Assembly (NCBI RefSeq): GCF_002813635.1
Contig: NZ_CP016382.1
Span: 310,001 to 374,000 of the forward strand
Origin: Spiribacter roseus
Lineage (GTDB): Bacteria; Pseudomonadota; Gammaproteobacteria; Nitrococcales; Nitrococcaceae
DNA length: 64,000 nt
Reading direction: 5' to 3'
Below the pieces are notes generated by a model. It searched no databases. It worked only from the letters and a program-made list of their open reading frames with translations, and was not told the origin of the DNA. Each line of letters starts with the position of its first letter. The stretch's first letter is position 1. Of this stretch, positions 32,294 through 42,414 are shown one piece after another. The translations under genes were made by a program, and so were the position numbers.

Positions 32294-32781
32294 CCGCCGC
32301 GCCGGTGGACTTCCTGCCGGTGATCCGGCCCATGCGGCGCCGCGATGTGCCCAGCGTGCACGGCGTCGAGGCCAATGCCTATGGCTTTCCCTGGGCGCAG
32401 AACATCTTCCGCGACTGCCTGCGCATGGGCTATGAATGCTGGGTGCAGTTGGCCACCGATCGCATCGTCGGCCATGTGGTGCTGGCGATGGGCCCCGGCG
32501 AGGCGCATGTCCTCAACCTGGCGGTGCATCCCGACTGGCACGGGCAGGGGTTTGGTCGGGCACTGCTCGAACAGGCCCTTGAGCGCGCCGAGCAGCTGGG
32601 CGCGGAGTCGGTGTTCCTGGAGGTGCGACCGAGCAATGCCCCGGCCGTGCGCCTGTACAAAAGCGCCGGCTTTCGCCGGGTCGGCCGGCGCCCAGGCTAC
32701 TACCGGACTGACGACGGCCGGGAGGACGCCCTGGTCATGCGCTATGACCTGCGGGAGGTCGCACCGGTCGGGCGGCGATGA
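32290..32781 (+). CDS. rimI: Ribosomal protein bS18 alanine N-acetyltransferase
   Basis: A 163-residue GNAT acetyltransferase. The acetyl-CoA loop reads HPDWHGQGFGRALL; LEVRPSNAPAVRLYKSAGFRRVGRRPGYY is the RimI-type C-terminal segment with catalytic Glu and Tyr. In many gammaproteobacteria rimI follows tsaB or sits near holD; here it lies between the glycosylase and an MFS gene, overlapping both by four bases. Assignment rests on the close RimI-like C-terminal half. Confidence 0.88.
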   Translation: MTAAPVDFLPVIRPMRRRDVPSVHGVEANAYGFPWAQNIFRDCLRMGYECWVQLATDRIVGHVVLAMGPGEAHVLNLAVHPDWHGQGFGRALLEQALERAEQLGAESVFLEVRPSNAPAVRLYKSAGFRRVGRRPGYYRTDDGREDALVMRYDLREVAPVGRR

Positions 32782-34037
32782 AGCCGGGCGGTGAACGCCG
32801 CCGGGTGGTGGTGGCCTGGGCGCTTTACGACTGGGCCAATTCGGCCTTCGCAACGGTGGTGATGGCGGGGATCTTCCCCATCTTGTTCCAGGACTACTGG
32901 AGTGCCGATGCGAGCCCCGCCCAGGCCAACCTGCGCCTGGGCTGGGCGAATGGCCTGGCGAGCGCGGTGATCGTGCTGATCGCGCCGCTCGCCGGGGCCA
33001 TGGCCGACCGCGCGGGGCGTCGCAAACAGGCACTGCTGGGGTTCGCCCTGCCCGCCGCGGCACTGACTGCGGCGCTCGCCTGGGTGCCCGCCGGCGCCAG
33101 CCTGCCGGCGGCCACGCTGTTCACCCTGGCGGTGATCGGCTTCATGGCGGCCAACCTGTTCTACGATGCATTGCTGGTGGGCATCGCCCCGCCGGCACGC
33201 TGGCACGCCATCTCGGGACTCGGGTTCGGTGTCGGCTACCTGGGCGGCGGACTGGTCTATCTGCTGTGCATTGTCGCCATCATGCAGCCCGCCATGCTGG
33301 GGTTCGGCTCGGCGACGGACGCCGCGCTGGCGGCATTCATCGTCACCGGCGTCTGGTGGGCGCTGTTCTCGCTGCCACTGGCCTTTCTGGTGCCCGAGCC
33401 GGCCCGCGAACGCGCCGGGGCCGCCGGCCTGGCGGGCGGACTGCGTCAGCTGCGCGCCACCTTCGCCCACCTGCGGGCCTATCGCCCGGTGTGGCTGTTC
33501 CTGCTGGCCTACTTCCTCTACATCGACGGGGTGGGCACCACCATCCGCATGGCGGTGGCCTATGGCCGCTCGCTCGGCTTTGCCCAGACCGACCTGATGC
33601 TGGCGCTGCTCATCACCCAGTTTGTCGGCTTTCCCGCCGCCCTGCTGATGGGTGTCGTGGGGGCGCGACTGGGGCCGCGCCGCGGCATCCTCATGGGCCT
33701 CACCCTGTATATCGGGATTGCCCTGTGGGGCGCATTCATCCAGGCGGCGTGGGAGTTCTATGCCATTGCCGCCCTGGTGGGTGTGGCCCAGGGCGGGGTG
33801 CAGGCGCTCAGCCGGTCGTTCTATGCCGGGCTGATTCCCACGGCGCGTGCGGGCGAGTTCTTCGGCTTCTATAATGTGCTGGGCAAGTCCGCTGCGCTCA
33901 TCGGCCCACCGCTTTTTGGTGCGCTGGGCGTATGGCTGGGCGACGCCCGCTACTCGATGCTCGCGCTCATTGCGCTGTTTCTGGCGGGCGCGCTTATACT
34001 CACGCGCATCGACCCCAAGGAGGATCCGACCCGATGA
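32778..34037 (+). CDS. MFS transporter, UMF1 (Atg22-like) family
   Basis: A 419-residue transporter with about twelve membrane segments. The N-terminal WALYDWANSAFATVVMAGIFP and APLAGAMADRAGRRK, plus SRSFYAGLIPTARAGEFFGFYNVLGKSAA in the second half, are strong UMF1-family hallmarks. The substrate is unknown. It overlaps rimI and the following DUF2970 gene, each by four bases. Confidence 0.88.
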   Translation: MKPGGERRRVVVAWALYDWANSAFATVVMAGIFPILFQDYWSADASPAQANLRLGWANGLASAVIVLIAPLAGAMADRAGRRKQALLGFALPAAALTAALAWVPAGASLPAATLFTLAVIGFMAANLFYDALLVGIAPPARWHAISGLGFGVGYLGGGLVYLLCIVAIMQPAMLGFGSATDAALAAFIVTGVWWALFSLPLAFLVPEPARERAGAAGLAGGLRQLRATFAHLRAYRPVWLFLLAYFLYIDGVGTTIRMAVAYGRSLGFAQTDLMLALLITQFVGFPAALLMGVVGARLGPRRGILMGLTLYIGIALWGAFIQAAWEFYAIAALVGVAQGGVQALSRSFYAGLIPTARAGEFFGFYNVLGKSAALIGPPLFGALGVWLGDARYSMLALIALFLAGALILTRIDPKEDPTR

Positions 34038-34261
34038 CCGACCCGCAACCCTCCGGCGACCGGCCCGCCCGCGTCTCGCTGTGGCAGGCCCTTAAGAGCA
34101 CAGCCGCCGCGGCCTTCGGCGTGCAGACCGAAGCCGCCCGGCAGCGCGACTTCAGCCACGGCAACCCGGCGCATTTCATCATCGCCGGGCTGATCTTTAC
34201 CGTGGTCTTTGTCGTCGTGCTGCTGGTGATCGTCAACCTGGTGCTGAGTCAGGCCGGTTAG
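34034..34261 (+). CDS. DUF2970 small membrane protein
   Basis: A 75-residue protein of unknown function with one C-terminal transmembrane segment (FIIAGLIFTVVFVVVLLVIVNLVL). The preceding WQALKSTAAAAFGVQTEAARQRDFSHGNP is the DUF2970 signature. It is translationally coupled to the MFS gene by ATGA. Its last 29 bases overlap the convergent transporter gene. Confidence 0.85.
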   Translation: MTDPQPSGDRPARVSLWQALKSTAAAAFGVQTEAARQRDFSHGNPAHFIIAGLIFTVVFVVVLLVIVNLVLSQAG

Positions 34262-35627
34262 CCCGCCCGCCGCGCAGCGCCAGCGCCGCGACCACCAGGC
34301 CCGAGGCGCTCAGGGCGCCCAGGAACGGCCCCAGCGTGGGGATGCTGTCGGGAAAGCTCGCCACCTGCAGTCCGCCCATCAGACTGCCAGTGGCAAGGGC
34401 ACCGGGCAGCACCGCGCCGACCAGCCCGGCCCCCGCGCCCAGGACCGCGGCACGCGGGGACACCCGGTCCGACAGGCCGCTCAAAAGCGGAATCACGGCG
34501 GTGGCGCAGAGCAGATCGGCGATCAGAAACAATCGCAGGACCGAGATCTGCTGCCAGGCGATCAGCACCACCGGGATCATTAAAAGCGCCGACAGCCAGC
34601 GGGCGCCGCGCCGCTGCAGCCAACCGGTCTCCGTCACCCCCAGCGACACCAGGGCGTTCTGCAGGGTATCGACGGATGAGGCCACCAGGGTGATGCCCAG
34701 CACCAGCGCCGGCAGCGTCAGCCAGGCCGGGGCATCGGTGATGAGCGCGAACAGCGGGATCGGCGGTGTGCCGAGGGGCAGTCCGCGGCTGGCTGCCAGC
34801 AGTCCCGCCGCCCCCAGCATGGCCACCACGACAATGGTGGACAGCCCGCCGATCACCGCGCCGCGCCGCAGCGCGTGGTCATCCCGGGCCGCCCACACCC
34901 GCTGCCAGTAGCCTTGATGAAAGAGGTTCGCGGCGGTGACCGCCATGATCAGCGTCAGCGCCACCCCCAGCGCATCGCCGAGGGCGGGCGTGGGCAGGCT
35001 GCCGCCGGTGCCGGCCGGGCGATCGGGCGCGAGGCCCAGCACCGCCGCCGCCACGATCACGATCAGCGCCGCCAGCAGCCCGGCCTGCCAGCGGTCGGTG
35101 ACAAGGCTTGCGCGCAGACCACCGGCCGCGGTGTAGATCACCGTCGCGACGGCCACCGCGGTGATCGCATAGCGGCCGTCGGCATTCGAGAGCAGGGCAG
35201 TGATGGCGCCCACAGCGGTCAGCTCAGCGGCGAGAAAGCAGAGCATATAAAGCACCGAGAGGATCGCCACCCAGGCGCGGAAGCCGTTGCCGAAACGCCC
35301 GGCGCTGAACTCCGTCAGGCTGCGCCCGCTGGGCAGCCGCCGGCGGATGGCCGGGCCGATCACTCCCAGGATGATGAACGGCAGCGCCGAGCCGATGGCA
35401 TAACCGGCCACCGCCACCGGTCCGACGAACGCGCCGATTTCGGGGGGCGCGAACAGAATCCAGGCCCCCATGCCCGAGGCCAGAAACGACAGCCCCAGGG
35501 TCGTGCCGGTCTGGCTGCGTCGGGCGGTGAGGTAATCGTCGAGGTTGCGGCTGTGCCGGGCCCGAAGCCCGAGCAGGACGAATACGATCAGGGCGGCACT
35601 GACCGCTGCGAGCGGGATGATGGGCAT
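34233..35627 (-). CDS. Sodium:solute symporter family transporter under TPP control (ThiV-like)
   Basis: A 464-residue SSS-family permease with about 13 hydrophobic segments. SFLASGMGAWILFAPPEIGAFVG and LVASSVDTLQNALVSLGVTETGW are typical SSS regions. The leader is a TPP riboswitch whose last bases abut the start codon, so the likely substrate is thiamine or a precursor such as HMP. SSS transporters behind THI elements were predicted earlier as thiamine-related (ThiV, from comparative genomics, cited from memory). The Shine-Dalgarno GGAGGA lies inside the riboswitch, eight bases before the ATG. Confidence 0.85.
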   Translation of the reverse strand: MPIIPLAAVSAALIVFVLLGLRARHSRNLDDYLTARRSQTGTTLGLSFLASGMGAWILFAPPEIGAFVGPVAVAGYAIGSALPFIILGVIGPAIRRRLPSGRSLTEFSAGRFGNGFRAWVAILSVLYMLCFLAAELTAVGAITALLSNADGRYAITAVAVATVIYTAAGGLRASLVTDRWQAGLLAALIVIVAAAVLGLAPDRPAGTGGSLPTPALGDALGVALTLIMAVTAANLFHQGYWQRVWAARDDHALRRGAVIGGLSTIVVVAMLGAAGLLAASRGLPLGTPPIPLFALITDAPAWLTLPALVLGITLVASSVDTLQNALVSLGVTETGWLQRRGARWLSALLMIPVVLIAWQQISVLRLFLIADLLCATAVIPLLSGLSDRVSPRAAVLGAGAGLVGAVLPGALATGSLMGGLQVASFPDSIPTLGPFLGALSASGLVVAALALRGGRANRPDSAPG

Positions 35628-35714
35628 GTCGCGCTTCCTCCGCCGGTGTGATCCGGTTCAGGTTCCAGGGTCTGCGCGATGGCGCACTCTCAGTCCGGAG
35701 ACTCCCCTGGCGAC
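35628..35714 (-). promoter_or_regulatory. TPP riboswitch (THI element)
   Basis: On the minus strand the conserved THI-box pieces occur in order: GGGGAGT, then CTGAGAG (plus bases 35687-35693), then ACCCTGGAACCTGAACCGG (within 35649-35671), ACCGGCGGAGGAAGC. The ends GTCGC and GCGAC can pair as helix P1, the 3' strand directly touching the ATG. The Shine-Dalgarno GGAGGA (35636-35641) lies in the 3' part, so TPP binding should hide it and repress translation of the transporter. Confidence 0.93.
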
Positions 35715-35819
35715 GTGGGTTCAGATTGTTGGAAGGCCTGAGTATGCCGACCGGCCGGTGGCCGTGCAAATGCAAATGGGGCAGGCTGAACGACCATCAA
35801 GGCAGCAGCGGGATGATCC

Positions 35820-36884
35820 ATGGGCAGGCATTGGCGATGGTGGGTCGGGATACCGGCCGTGGCGCTGGCCGCCGTGATGGCGGGCCTGCCGGTGTTCAAT
35901 GGCTGGCAGGCCGAGCAGACCTGGCAGCACCGGGTCGAGCAGTGGCAGCGCGCGCTCAGCGAGACGGTCGGTGCCGGTGCGACGGCGCGGGTCGTCGACT
36001 ACCAGCGCGGTCTCTACCGCGCGTCCGTGCGGACCGAGCTGGTGCTGCCGGCGTCGACGATGCCGCCGGCATGGCGCGCTACCCTTGGACTGAGTGCCCC
36101 GCAGCCGGTGCATTGGGTGCTGGAGCAGACCCTGCGGCACGGCTGGCGGGGTGTGGCCTTTGACGGTCATCTGCAGCCCACCGGCGCGCTGGCGCCGGCG
36201 TTTGAGCGGCTTGGCGGCGACGCGGAGAGCATTTCGGTACGGGGGCATCTAGGCTTTGATACCCAGTCAATCGCAGTCCGCGTCCAGCAGCTGGCGGGGG
36301 CGCCGGAACTGTTCGAACTGGGTGGGCTGCGGGCAAGCACCGATCTGCGCCCGGTGGCGGGTCGGCCCGGGGCGGCGGGCGTCTGGCGTGGTGACGCACG
36401 GCTCGTCATCGACGCGCTCGAGCTGCCCGACGTGGCGCCGCTGCAGGGCCGGGCCGTGGTGGAGTTCGAGCGGATCGACGCCGCGGCGCTGCTGACGCTC
36501 AGCGCGGATCAGTGGCGGCCGTCCCTGGCCGCACTGGCCAGCGAGTCACCCCGTCTGTCGCTCGCCGCGTTACGGCTCGAGACCCCGCAGGGGCAGGGAC
36601 TGAGCGGCGAGGCCAGTCTGCGGATCCGCCCGGCGATGGCCGAACGATTGCACGCCGGTGCCAGCGGAATGGTCCTGTGGGAGGCGCTGCGCCTTGACAC
36701 CGAGCTGGTCATCGACCAGGCGCTGGTCGCCGTGCTGCCCGGCGAGGTCCGGGCGTGGCTGGACCTGGGCCGGGCCTTCGGCTTCCTGCGCCGCCGCGAT
36801 GGCGACTGGCGCCTGGCACTGGCCGTGGATGAGGGCCGTCTGCGTATCCACGGCCAGACACCGGCCTGGGCCCCGGGTGGCTAG
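35820..36884 (+). CDS. DUF945 family protein (YdgA-like)
   Basis: A 354-residue envelope protein of unknown function. One N-terminal membrane segment (WWVGIPAVALAAVMAGLPVFNGWQAE) is followed by a long beta-rich periplasmic region containing the DUF945-type VDYQRGLYRASVRTEL segment. Shorter than E. coli YdgA (about 500). It lies alone between the TPP-controlled transporter (divergent) and valS (convergent), with no clear functional neighbour. The family call rests mainly on the N-terminal 100 residues. Confidence 0.68.
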   Translation: MGRHWRWWVGIPAVALAAVMAGLPVFNGWQAEQTWQHRVEQWQRALSETVGAGATARVVDYQRGLYRASVRTELVLPASTMPPAWRATLGLSAPQPVHWVLEQTLRHGWRGVAFDGHLQPTGALAPAFERLGGDAESISVRGHLGFDTQSIAVRVQQLAGAPELFELGGLRASTDLRPVAGRPGAAGVWRGDARLVIDALELPDVAPLQGRAVVEFERIDAAALLTLSADQWRPSLAALASESPRLSLAALRLETPQGQGLSGEASLRIRPAMAERLHAGASGMVLWEALRLDTELVIDQALVAVLPGEVRAWLDLGRAFGFLRRRDGDWRLALAVDEGRLRIHGQTPAWAPGG

Positions 36885-36917
36885 GGCCCTGGCCGTCAGC
36901 CCGCCGCCGGCCCGCGG

Positions 36918-39719
36918 CTAGAGGCGCTCGACGCGACGGATCTGCTCGTCAATGCGGGCCAGTGCCGACTCGGTCTCGGCCTGCTTGTCGCGCTCGCGCT
37001 GCACAACCTCGGCCGGTGCCTTTTCCACAAACGCGGCATTGTCGAGCTTGCCGCGGGTGCGGGCCAGATCCTCGGCCAGGCGGGCGCGGGCCTTTTCCAG
37101 TCGGGCCCGCTCGGCGTCGCGATCGATCAGACCGGCCATCGGCACGCGGATCTCCAGGTCGTCCACGAGCGCCAGGGCTGATTCCGGGGCCGCTTCATCA
37201 GGGCCCAGCCAATCGATCGAGGCCAGCCGACCGAGAAAGTCCAGCGCGGCGCGATGGTGCTCGACGCGTTGGCGATCGGCGTCGCTGCCGTTCTGCAGGA
37301 TGACTGGCAGGCGCTTGCCTGGAGCGATGTCCATCTCCCCGCGGATGCGCCGTATCCCCAGGATAAAGCGCTGCAGCCAGTCGATTTCGGCCTCGGCGGC
37401 GGTGTCGATGCGCTCCGGATCAGCGATCGGGAACGCCTGGGTCATGATGGTCTCGCCGCTCAGGCCCGCCACCGGGGCCACGCGCTGCCAGATCGCCTCG
37501 GTGATGAACGGCATGATCGGGTGGAGCAGGCGCAGCAGTCCCTCGAGCACCCGCACCAGGGTGTAGCGCGTGCCGCGGGCCTGTGGCGTGTCGGCATCGC
37601 CCTGGAGGGCCGGCTTGCTGAGCTCCAGGTACCAGTCGCAGTACTCGTCCCAGGTGAACTCGTAGATCGCCTGCGCGGCCAGATCCAGCCGATAGCTCTG
37701 GATGGCCTCGTTGACGGTCTGCTCGGTGCGCTGCAGGCGGGTGACGATCCAGCGCTCGGCGGTGCCGTAGCTCATCTCGCCCGCATCGATCCCCTCGAGC
37801 CGGTCTTCGGTGTTCATCAGCACGTAGCGCGCGGCGTTCCAGAGCTTGTTGCAGAAGTTGCGATAGCCATCCACGCGGCCCATGTCAAAGACCACATCGC
37901 GACCGGTGGTGGCAAGGCTCGCGAAGGTGAAGCGCAGCGCATCCGTGCCGTGCTCGGCAATGCCCTCGGGGAAGGCTTCCCGGGTCTGTGCCTCGATGGC
38001 CGGCGCGCGCTGAGGCTGCATGAGCCCGGTGGTGCGCTTTTTGACCAGCGACTCCAGGTCGATGCCGTCGATGATGTCGAGGGGGTCGAGCACATTGCCC
38101 TTGGACTTGGACATTTTCGCGCCACTGCTGTCGCGCACCAGTCCGTGGATGTAGATCTCGCGGAACGGTACCTCGCCGCGGAACTTGAGGCCCATCATGA
38201 TCATCCGGGCCACCCAGAAAAAGATGATGTCGAAGCCGGTGACCAGCACGCTGGTGGGGTAGAAGCGATTGAGCTCGACGGTCTCCTCGGGCCAGCCCAG
38301 TGTCGAGAAAGGCCACAGCGCCGAGGAAAACCAGGTGTCGAGCACATCCTCGTCCTGGCGCAGCGACACCTCGGAGCCCAAGTCGTGCCGGGCGCGGATT
38401 TCCGCCTCGTCGCGGCCGACATAGACCGCGCCCTCGGCGTCGTACCAGGCCGGGATGCGATGGCCCCACCACAGCTGGCGGCTGATGCACCAGTCCTGGA
38501 TGTCCTCAAGCCAGTTGTAGTAGGTCTTGGTCCAGTTCTCGGGCACGAAGCGGATGTCGCCGTTGCGCACGGCGTCCAGCGCCGGTCGGGTGATCTCGCG
38601 CCAGCCGCCCGGCCGCCCGTCCGACTGGGTCTCGCGGGTCAGATCGACAAACCACTGCCGGGTCAGGAATGGCTCGACCACCACGCCGGTGCGATCACAG
38701 CGCGGCACCATCAGGCGGTGCGGGTCGATGCCGTCGAGCAGCCCGGCGGCCTCGAAGTCGGCGACGATGCGCTCGCGGGCCGCGTAGCGGTCGAGCCCCT
38801 GGTAGGCCGCCGGCGCATTGGCGTTGATGCGGGCATCCTCGGTGAGGATGTTGATCGGCGTGCAGCCATGGCGCAGACCGACCTCGTAGTCGTTGAAGTC
38901 GTGCGCGGGGGTGATCTTGAGACAGCCGGTGCCAAACGCCGGGTCGACGTAGTCGTCCCCGACGATGGGGATCTCGCGGTCCACCAGCGGCAGGCGCACC
39001 CGGCGCCCGATCAGTGACTGGTAGCGTTCGTCGTCCGGGTTCACCGCGACCGCGGTGTCGCCCAGCATGGTCTCGGGCCGGGTGGTGGCCACCACCAGCC
39101 ACTCGTCGCTGTCGACGATCGGATAGCGCAGCCGCCAGATCGAGCTCTGCTCCTCGGCCGACTCGACTTCCAGATCGGAGACCGCGGTCTGCAGCACCGG
39201 GTCCCAGTTCACGAGCCGCTCGCCGCGATAGATCAGGCCTTCGCGGTAGAGCTGCACGAACACCGCTTCGACCGCCTCGGACAGGCCCTCGTCCATGGTG
39301 AAGCGCTCGCGGGACCAGTCCACCGACGCACCCAGGCGCCGCATCTGGTTCTGGATGGTGCCGCCGGACTGCGCCTTCCACTCCCAGATCTTCTCGACGA
39401 ATGCCGCGCGTCCCAGGGCGTGCCGATCATGGCCCTCGGCATTGAGCTGGCGCTCGACCACCATCTGCGTGGCAATGCCGGCGTGATCGGTGCCGGGCTG
39501 CCAGAGTGTGTTGTAGCCCGCCATGCGGTGATAGCGCACCAGCACATCCATCAGCGTGTCCTGGAACGCATGGCCCATGTGCAGCGTTCCGGTGACGTTG
39601 GGCGGCGGGATCATGATGCAGTAGGGATCCCCCGACTCGCCGGGCCGGAAATAGCCCGCCTGCTCCCATTGCGCATACCAGTGGGACTCGATGCGGGCGG
39701 GGGTGTAGGTCTTTTCCAT
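36918..39719 (-). CDS. valS: Valyl-tRNA synthetase
   Basis: A 933-residue class I synthetase. [15 protein letters not shown] is the HIGH region, [16 protein letters not shown] the KMSKS loop, and the long insertion between about residues 200 and 340 is the CP1 editing domain that removes Thr-tRNA(Val). The C-terminal Arg/Lys/Glu-rich 70 residues form the ValRS coiled coil. It follows holC on the same strand, the conserved holC-valS pair. Confidence 0.97.
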   Translation of the reverse strand: MEKTYTPARIESHWYAQWEQAGYFRPGESGDPYCIMIPPPNVTGTLHMGHAFQDTLMDVLVRYHRMAGYNTLWQPGTDHAGIATQMVVERQLNAEGHDRHALGRAAFVEKIWEWKAQSGGTIQNQMRRLGASVDWSRERFTMDEGLSEAVEAVFVQLYREGLIYRGERLVNWDPVLQTAVSDLEVESAEEQSSIWRLRYPIVDSDEWLVVATTRPETMLGDTAVAVNPDDERYQSLIGRRVRLPLVDREIPIVGDDYVDPAFGTGCLKITPAHDFNDYEVGLRHGCTPINILTEDARINANAPAAYQGLDRYAARERIVADFEAAGLLDGIDPHRLMVPRCDRTGVVVEPFLTRQWFVDLTRETQSDGRPGGWREITRPALDAVRNGDIRFVPENWTKTYYNWLEDIQDWCISRQLWWGHRIPAWYDAEGAVYVGRDEAEIRARHDLGSEVSLRQDEDVLDTWFSSALWPFSTLGWPEETVELNRFYPTSVLVTGFDIIFFWVARMIMMGLKFRGEVPFREIYIHGLVRDSSGAKMSKSKGNVLDPLDIIDGIDLESLVKKRTTGLMQPQRAPAIEAQTREAFPEGIAEHGTDALRFTFASLATTGRDVVFDMGRVDGYRNFCNKLWNAARYVLMNTEDRLEGIDAGEMSYGTAERWIVTRLQRTEQTVNEAIQSYRLDLAAQAIYEFTWDEYCDWYLELSKPALQGDADTPQARGTRYTLVRVLEGLLRLLHPIMPFITEAIWQRVAPVAGLSGETIMTQAFPIADPERIDTAAEAEIDWLQRFILGIRRIRGEMDIAPGKRLPVILQNGSDADRQRVEHHRAALDFLGRLASIDWLGPDEAAPESALALVDDLEIRVPMAGLIDRDAERARLEKARARLAEDLARTRGKLDNAAFVEKAPAEVVQRERDKQAETESALARIDEQIRRVERL

Positions 39720-39734
39720 GGGCGGTGAGCGCTC

Positions 39735-40154
39735 CTAGTGGTCGATGCGGTGGGTCTGCAGGGCGGCGCCGGCCTGCTGGTAGTCGCGGTATCGTGCGCG
39801 GCCGGCCTGGCGGGTCGCCTCGTCAGCGGTGATGATTTCGGCAATGCGGTCGCGCTGCTGCCAGTCGGCGGCCAGCGAGTCGCCCAGGTTGATCAGCAGG
39901 GCGCCGGGGCTGTCGGCTTCATTGATCACGATCGGGTTGTCGCCGTCGAGCGCCGTGGTGCCATGGGGGATGAAGCTTGCCTCATCAAAGGTCCACAATG
40001 CCGTGTCGAGTCGCTCGGTCATGGCCGCATCGGCGGTGCGGATCCAGACCCGCAGCCCCTCGCGCCAGGCGCGCGCGGCCAGCCGGCAGCAGAAGTGCGT
40101 GCGCTGGGCCGGGTCGGCCTGATCCAGGATGTAGAAATCGACGCGCGGCATCAT
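39735..40154 (-). CDS. holC: DNA polymerase III chi subunit
   Basis: A 139-residue clamp-loader accessory protein that contacts SSB. RVDFYILDQADPAQRTHFCCRLAARAWREGLRVWI and LWTFDEASFIPHG are the HolC hallmarks, and LLINLGDS near residue 90 fits. It is found in gamma- and betaproteobacteria. It precedes valS as in E. coli, but the pepA gene that usually sits between holC and divergent lptF is missing. Adjacent ATGs make the start uncertain by one codon. Confidence 0.93.
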   Translation of the reverse strand: MMPRVDFYILDQADPAQRTHFCCRLAARAWREGLRVWIRTADAAMTERLDTALWTFDEASFIPHGTTALDGDNPIVINEADSPGALLINLGDSLAADWQQRDRIAEIITADEATRQAGRARYRDYQQAGAALQTHRIDH

Positions 40155-40255
40155 TCGCTCCGGCGCTGTACCATGAGCCGGTCACGGCGATCTGGCATGG
40201 ATACAACCACATTGCATAAACCGCTACAGATTACCGCAGGCACAGGGTCACTGTC

Positions 40256-41341
40256 GTGGTCGTGAGGCGCCTGACCCGCTATGTGGGCCGCGAAGTGCTG
40301 CTGGCCTGGCTGGGCGTCACCGTGGTGCTGGTGGTGGTGCTGCTGACCAACCGGCTGATCCAGTTCATGGCCGATGCGGCCAGTGGCGACATCCCGCCTG
40401 AGGTGATCTTCACCCTGCTGGGGCTCAAGGCCGTCGCCAACCTGGGGGTGGTGCTGCCGGGCAGCTTCTTTCTGGGCTGTGTCATGGCGCTGGGACGGCT
40501 CTACCGCGACTCTGAGATGACCGCCATGGCGGGCTGCGGCATTGGTCCCGGCCGGGTCTATACCGGGATTTTCGCTTTTGCGGTACCGCTCGCCGTGCTG
40601 GTGGGCGGACTGTCGCTGTCGCTGGGGCCGGCCGCCGAACGTCAGGCCGATCAGGTGCTGGCCAATGCCCAGCAACAGGCCCGCTTTGGCGGGGTCCAGC
40701 CGGGGCGGTTTCTGAGCCCCGGCGACAACGTCACGGTCTATGTCGAGCGCATCGATGATGACGGCACCCTGCGCGGCGTGTTCGCCGAGCGCCGGGTCGA
40801 GGGTACCCGCCAGATCTGGGTGGCCGAGCGCGGGCAGCGTCAGATCAACGGCGTGGCACCGGGCGAGTTCCTGGTCCTGGAGGATGGCTGGCGTTACGAC
40901 GGACGGGCCGGTCAGGCCGCCTGGCGGGTCATGGAATACGCCGAGCACGGCGTGCGCATCGCCGAGCCGGAGCCCGTGGCCCCCGGCGTTGGCCGCGATG
41001 CCGAGTCCCTCGCCGCGCTCTGGGCAAGCGAGGTGCCGGGCGCGCGGGCCGAACTCCAGCGCCGCCTGTCATTCCCGGTCATGGTGCTGGTGCTGGCGCT
41101 GGGCAGTCTGCCCCTGGCGCGCAGCGACCCGCGCAGCGGCCGGTACGGCCGGGTCGTGACCGCCGTGCTGCTGTTCATGATCTATTTCAACTTGCTCTAC
41201 ACCGCCAGCGACTGGCTGGCGAGCGGAGTGATGCCGCGCTGGCTGGGCGTGGCCTGGGTCCATGGCCTGGCGCTGTTGATCGTACTGGCCGCACTGCGGG
41301 GGATGCTGGGATGGCAGTGGCGACGGCGGCGGGCGGCATGA
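40256..41341 (+). CDS. lptF: LPS export ABC transporter permease LptF
   Basis: A 361-residue inner-membrane permease of the LptB2FGC complex that extracts lipopolysaccharide. Six membrane segments flank a periplasmic beta-jellyroll (about residues 135-265). LTRYVGREVLLAWLGVTVVL and PGSFFLGCVMALGRLYRDSEMTAMAGCG (coupling-helix region contacting LptB) are typical. The start is GTG, with AGGG eight bases before; a GTG two codons on is possible. It overlaps lptG by ATGA. Confidence 0.94.
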   Translation: MVVRRLTRYVGREVLLAWLGVTVVLVVVLLTNRLIQFMADAASGDIPPEVIFTLLGLKAVANLGVVLPGSFFLGCVMALGRLYRDSEMTAMAGCGIGPGRVYTGIFAFAVPLAVLVGGLSLSLGPAAERQADQVLANAQQQARFGGVQPGRFLSPGDNVTVYVERIDDDGTLRGVFAERRVEGTRQIWVAERGQRQINGVAPGEFLVLEDGWRYDGRAGQAAWRVMEYAEHGVRIAEPEPVAPGVGRDAESLAALWASEVPGARAELQRRLSFPVMVLVLALGSLPLARSDPRSGRYGRVVTAVLLFMIYFNLLYTASDWLASGVMPRWLGVAWVHGLALLIVLAALRGMLGWQWRRRRAA

Positions 41342-42396
41342 ACCGGCTCGACCGTTACATCGCCTCAACCGTGCTTGTGGGCGCGTTGATGGGCCTGGTG
41401 GTCATCGTCAGTCTGAGCTTTGTGTTCGAGTTCATCGACGAGGCCGATGACATCGGCCGCGGCGACTATGACCTGGCGGGCGCCATGGCGGTGGTGTCCC
41501 TCTCGATGGTGCAGCGCGCCTACGAGGCCTTTCCCATGGCCACACTCATTGGTGCGCTGGTCAGCCTGGGGGCGCTGGCCGCCCGCAGCGAACTGATCGT
41601 GATGCGGGCGGTGGGCCGCTCCGTGGGCCAGATCGCCCGCGCCGTGGTGGTGGCCGGCATCGGCCTCGCCGTGCTGGCCGGGCTGTTGGGGGAGTTTGTC
41701 GCGCCGCCGGCCAATCAGCTGGCCCAGACCATTCGCGCGGAGGCCGCGGGCGGTCGCATAGGCACCGTCGGCGGCGGTCTGTGGGCACGGGATGGCGACT
41801 ATCGCCTGCGCGCCGACCGTGTGGTGCGCGCCGACCTGCTCGCCGGGGTGCGCGCCTATGAAATCGACGGCAATCAACTCATGCGCATCGTGACGGCGCC
41901 GCGGGCGCGGTTCGTCAACGGGCAGTGGCAGCTGCGCGACGCCCGGGTGACCGCGCTGGGCGACTTCCCGATCCGCGTCGAGACCCGCGAGCGCATCACC
42001 CTTGGCGGGCAGCTGCGCCCGGCCACCCTCGAGGTGGTGGTGCAGGATGCCCAGGCGCTGCCGGCCCGCGAGCTGTTTCGCTATATCAAGTATCTGCAGG
42101 CCAACGAACTGCGCAGTGATCAATATCAGCTCGCCCTGTGGGTCAAGCTTGCGACACCGCTGGCCACGGTGGTGATGCTGCTGCTGGCGGTGCCGCTGGT
42201 GTTTGGTTCGCAGCGCAGCACCGGGGTGGGGCAGCAGGTGTTCCTGGGGGTACTGATCGGTCTGGCGTTTTTCCTGCTCAATCGGTTTCTCGGCAACGCC
42301 GGGCTGGTCTACGGCCTGCCGCCGGCGGCAAGTGCCCTGGCGCCCACCGGACTGTTCCTGCTGATTGCGCTGGTGTCGCTGCGGCGCGTGCGCTGA
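41338..42396 (+). CDS. lptG: LPS export ABC transporter permease LptG
   Basis: A 352-residue partner of LptF. Six membrane segments and a central periplasmic jellyroll are visible. LDRYIASTVLVGALMGLVVIVSLSF, FPMATLIGALVSLGALAARSELIVMRAVGRS (coupling helix) and NRFLGNAGLVYGLPP near the end match the family. I start at the ATG inside the lptF stop (MNRLDRY). Confidence 0.94.
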   Translation: MNRLDRYIASTVLVGALMGLVVIVSLSFVFEFIDEADDIGRGDYDLAGAMAVVSLSMVQRAYEAFPMATLIGALVSLGALAARSELIVMRAVGRSVGQIARAVVVAGIGLAVLAGLLGEFVAPPANQLAQTIRAEAAGGRIGTVGGGLWARDGDYRLRADRVVRADLLAGVRAYEIDGNQLMRIVTAPRARFVNGQWQLRDARVTALGDFPIRVETRERITLGGQLRPATLEVVVQDAQALPARELFRYIKYLQANELRSDQYQLALWVKLATPLATVVMLLLAVPLVFGSQRSTGVGQQVFLGVLIGLAFFLLNRFLGNAGLVYGLPPAASALAPTGLFLLIALVSLRRVR

Positions 42397-42414
42397 TCAC
42401 CGGTCGGGGCGGGT

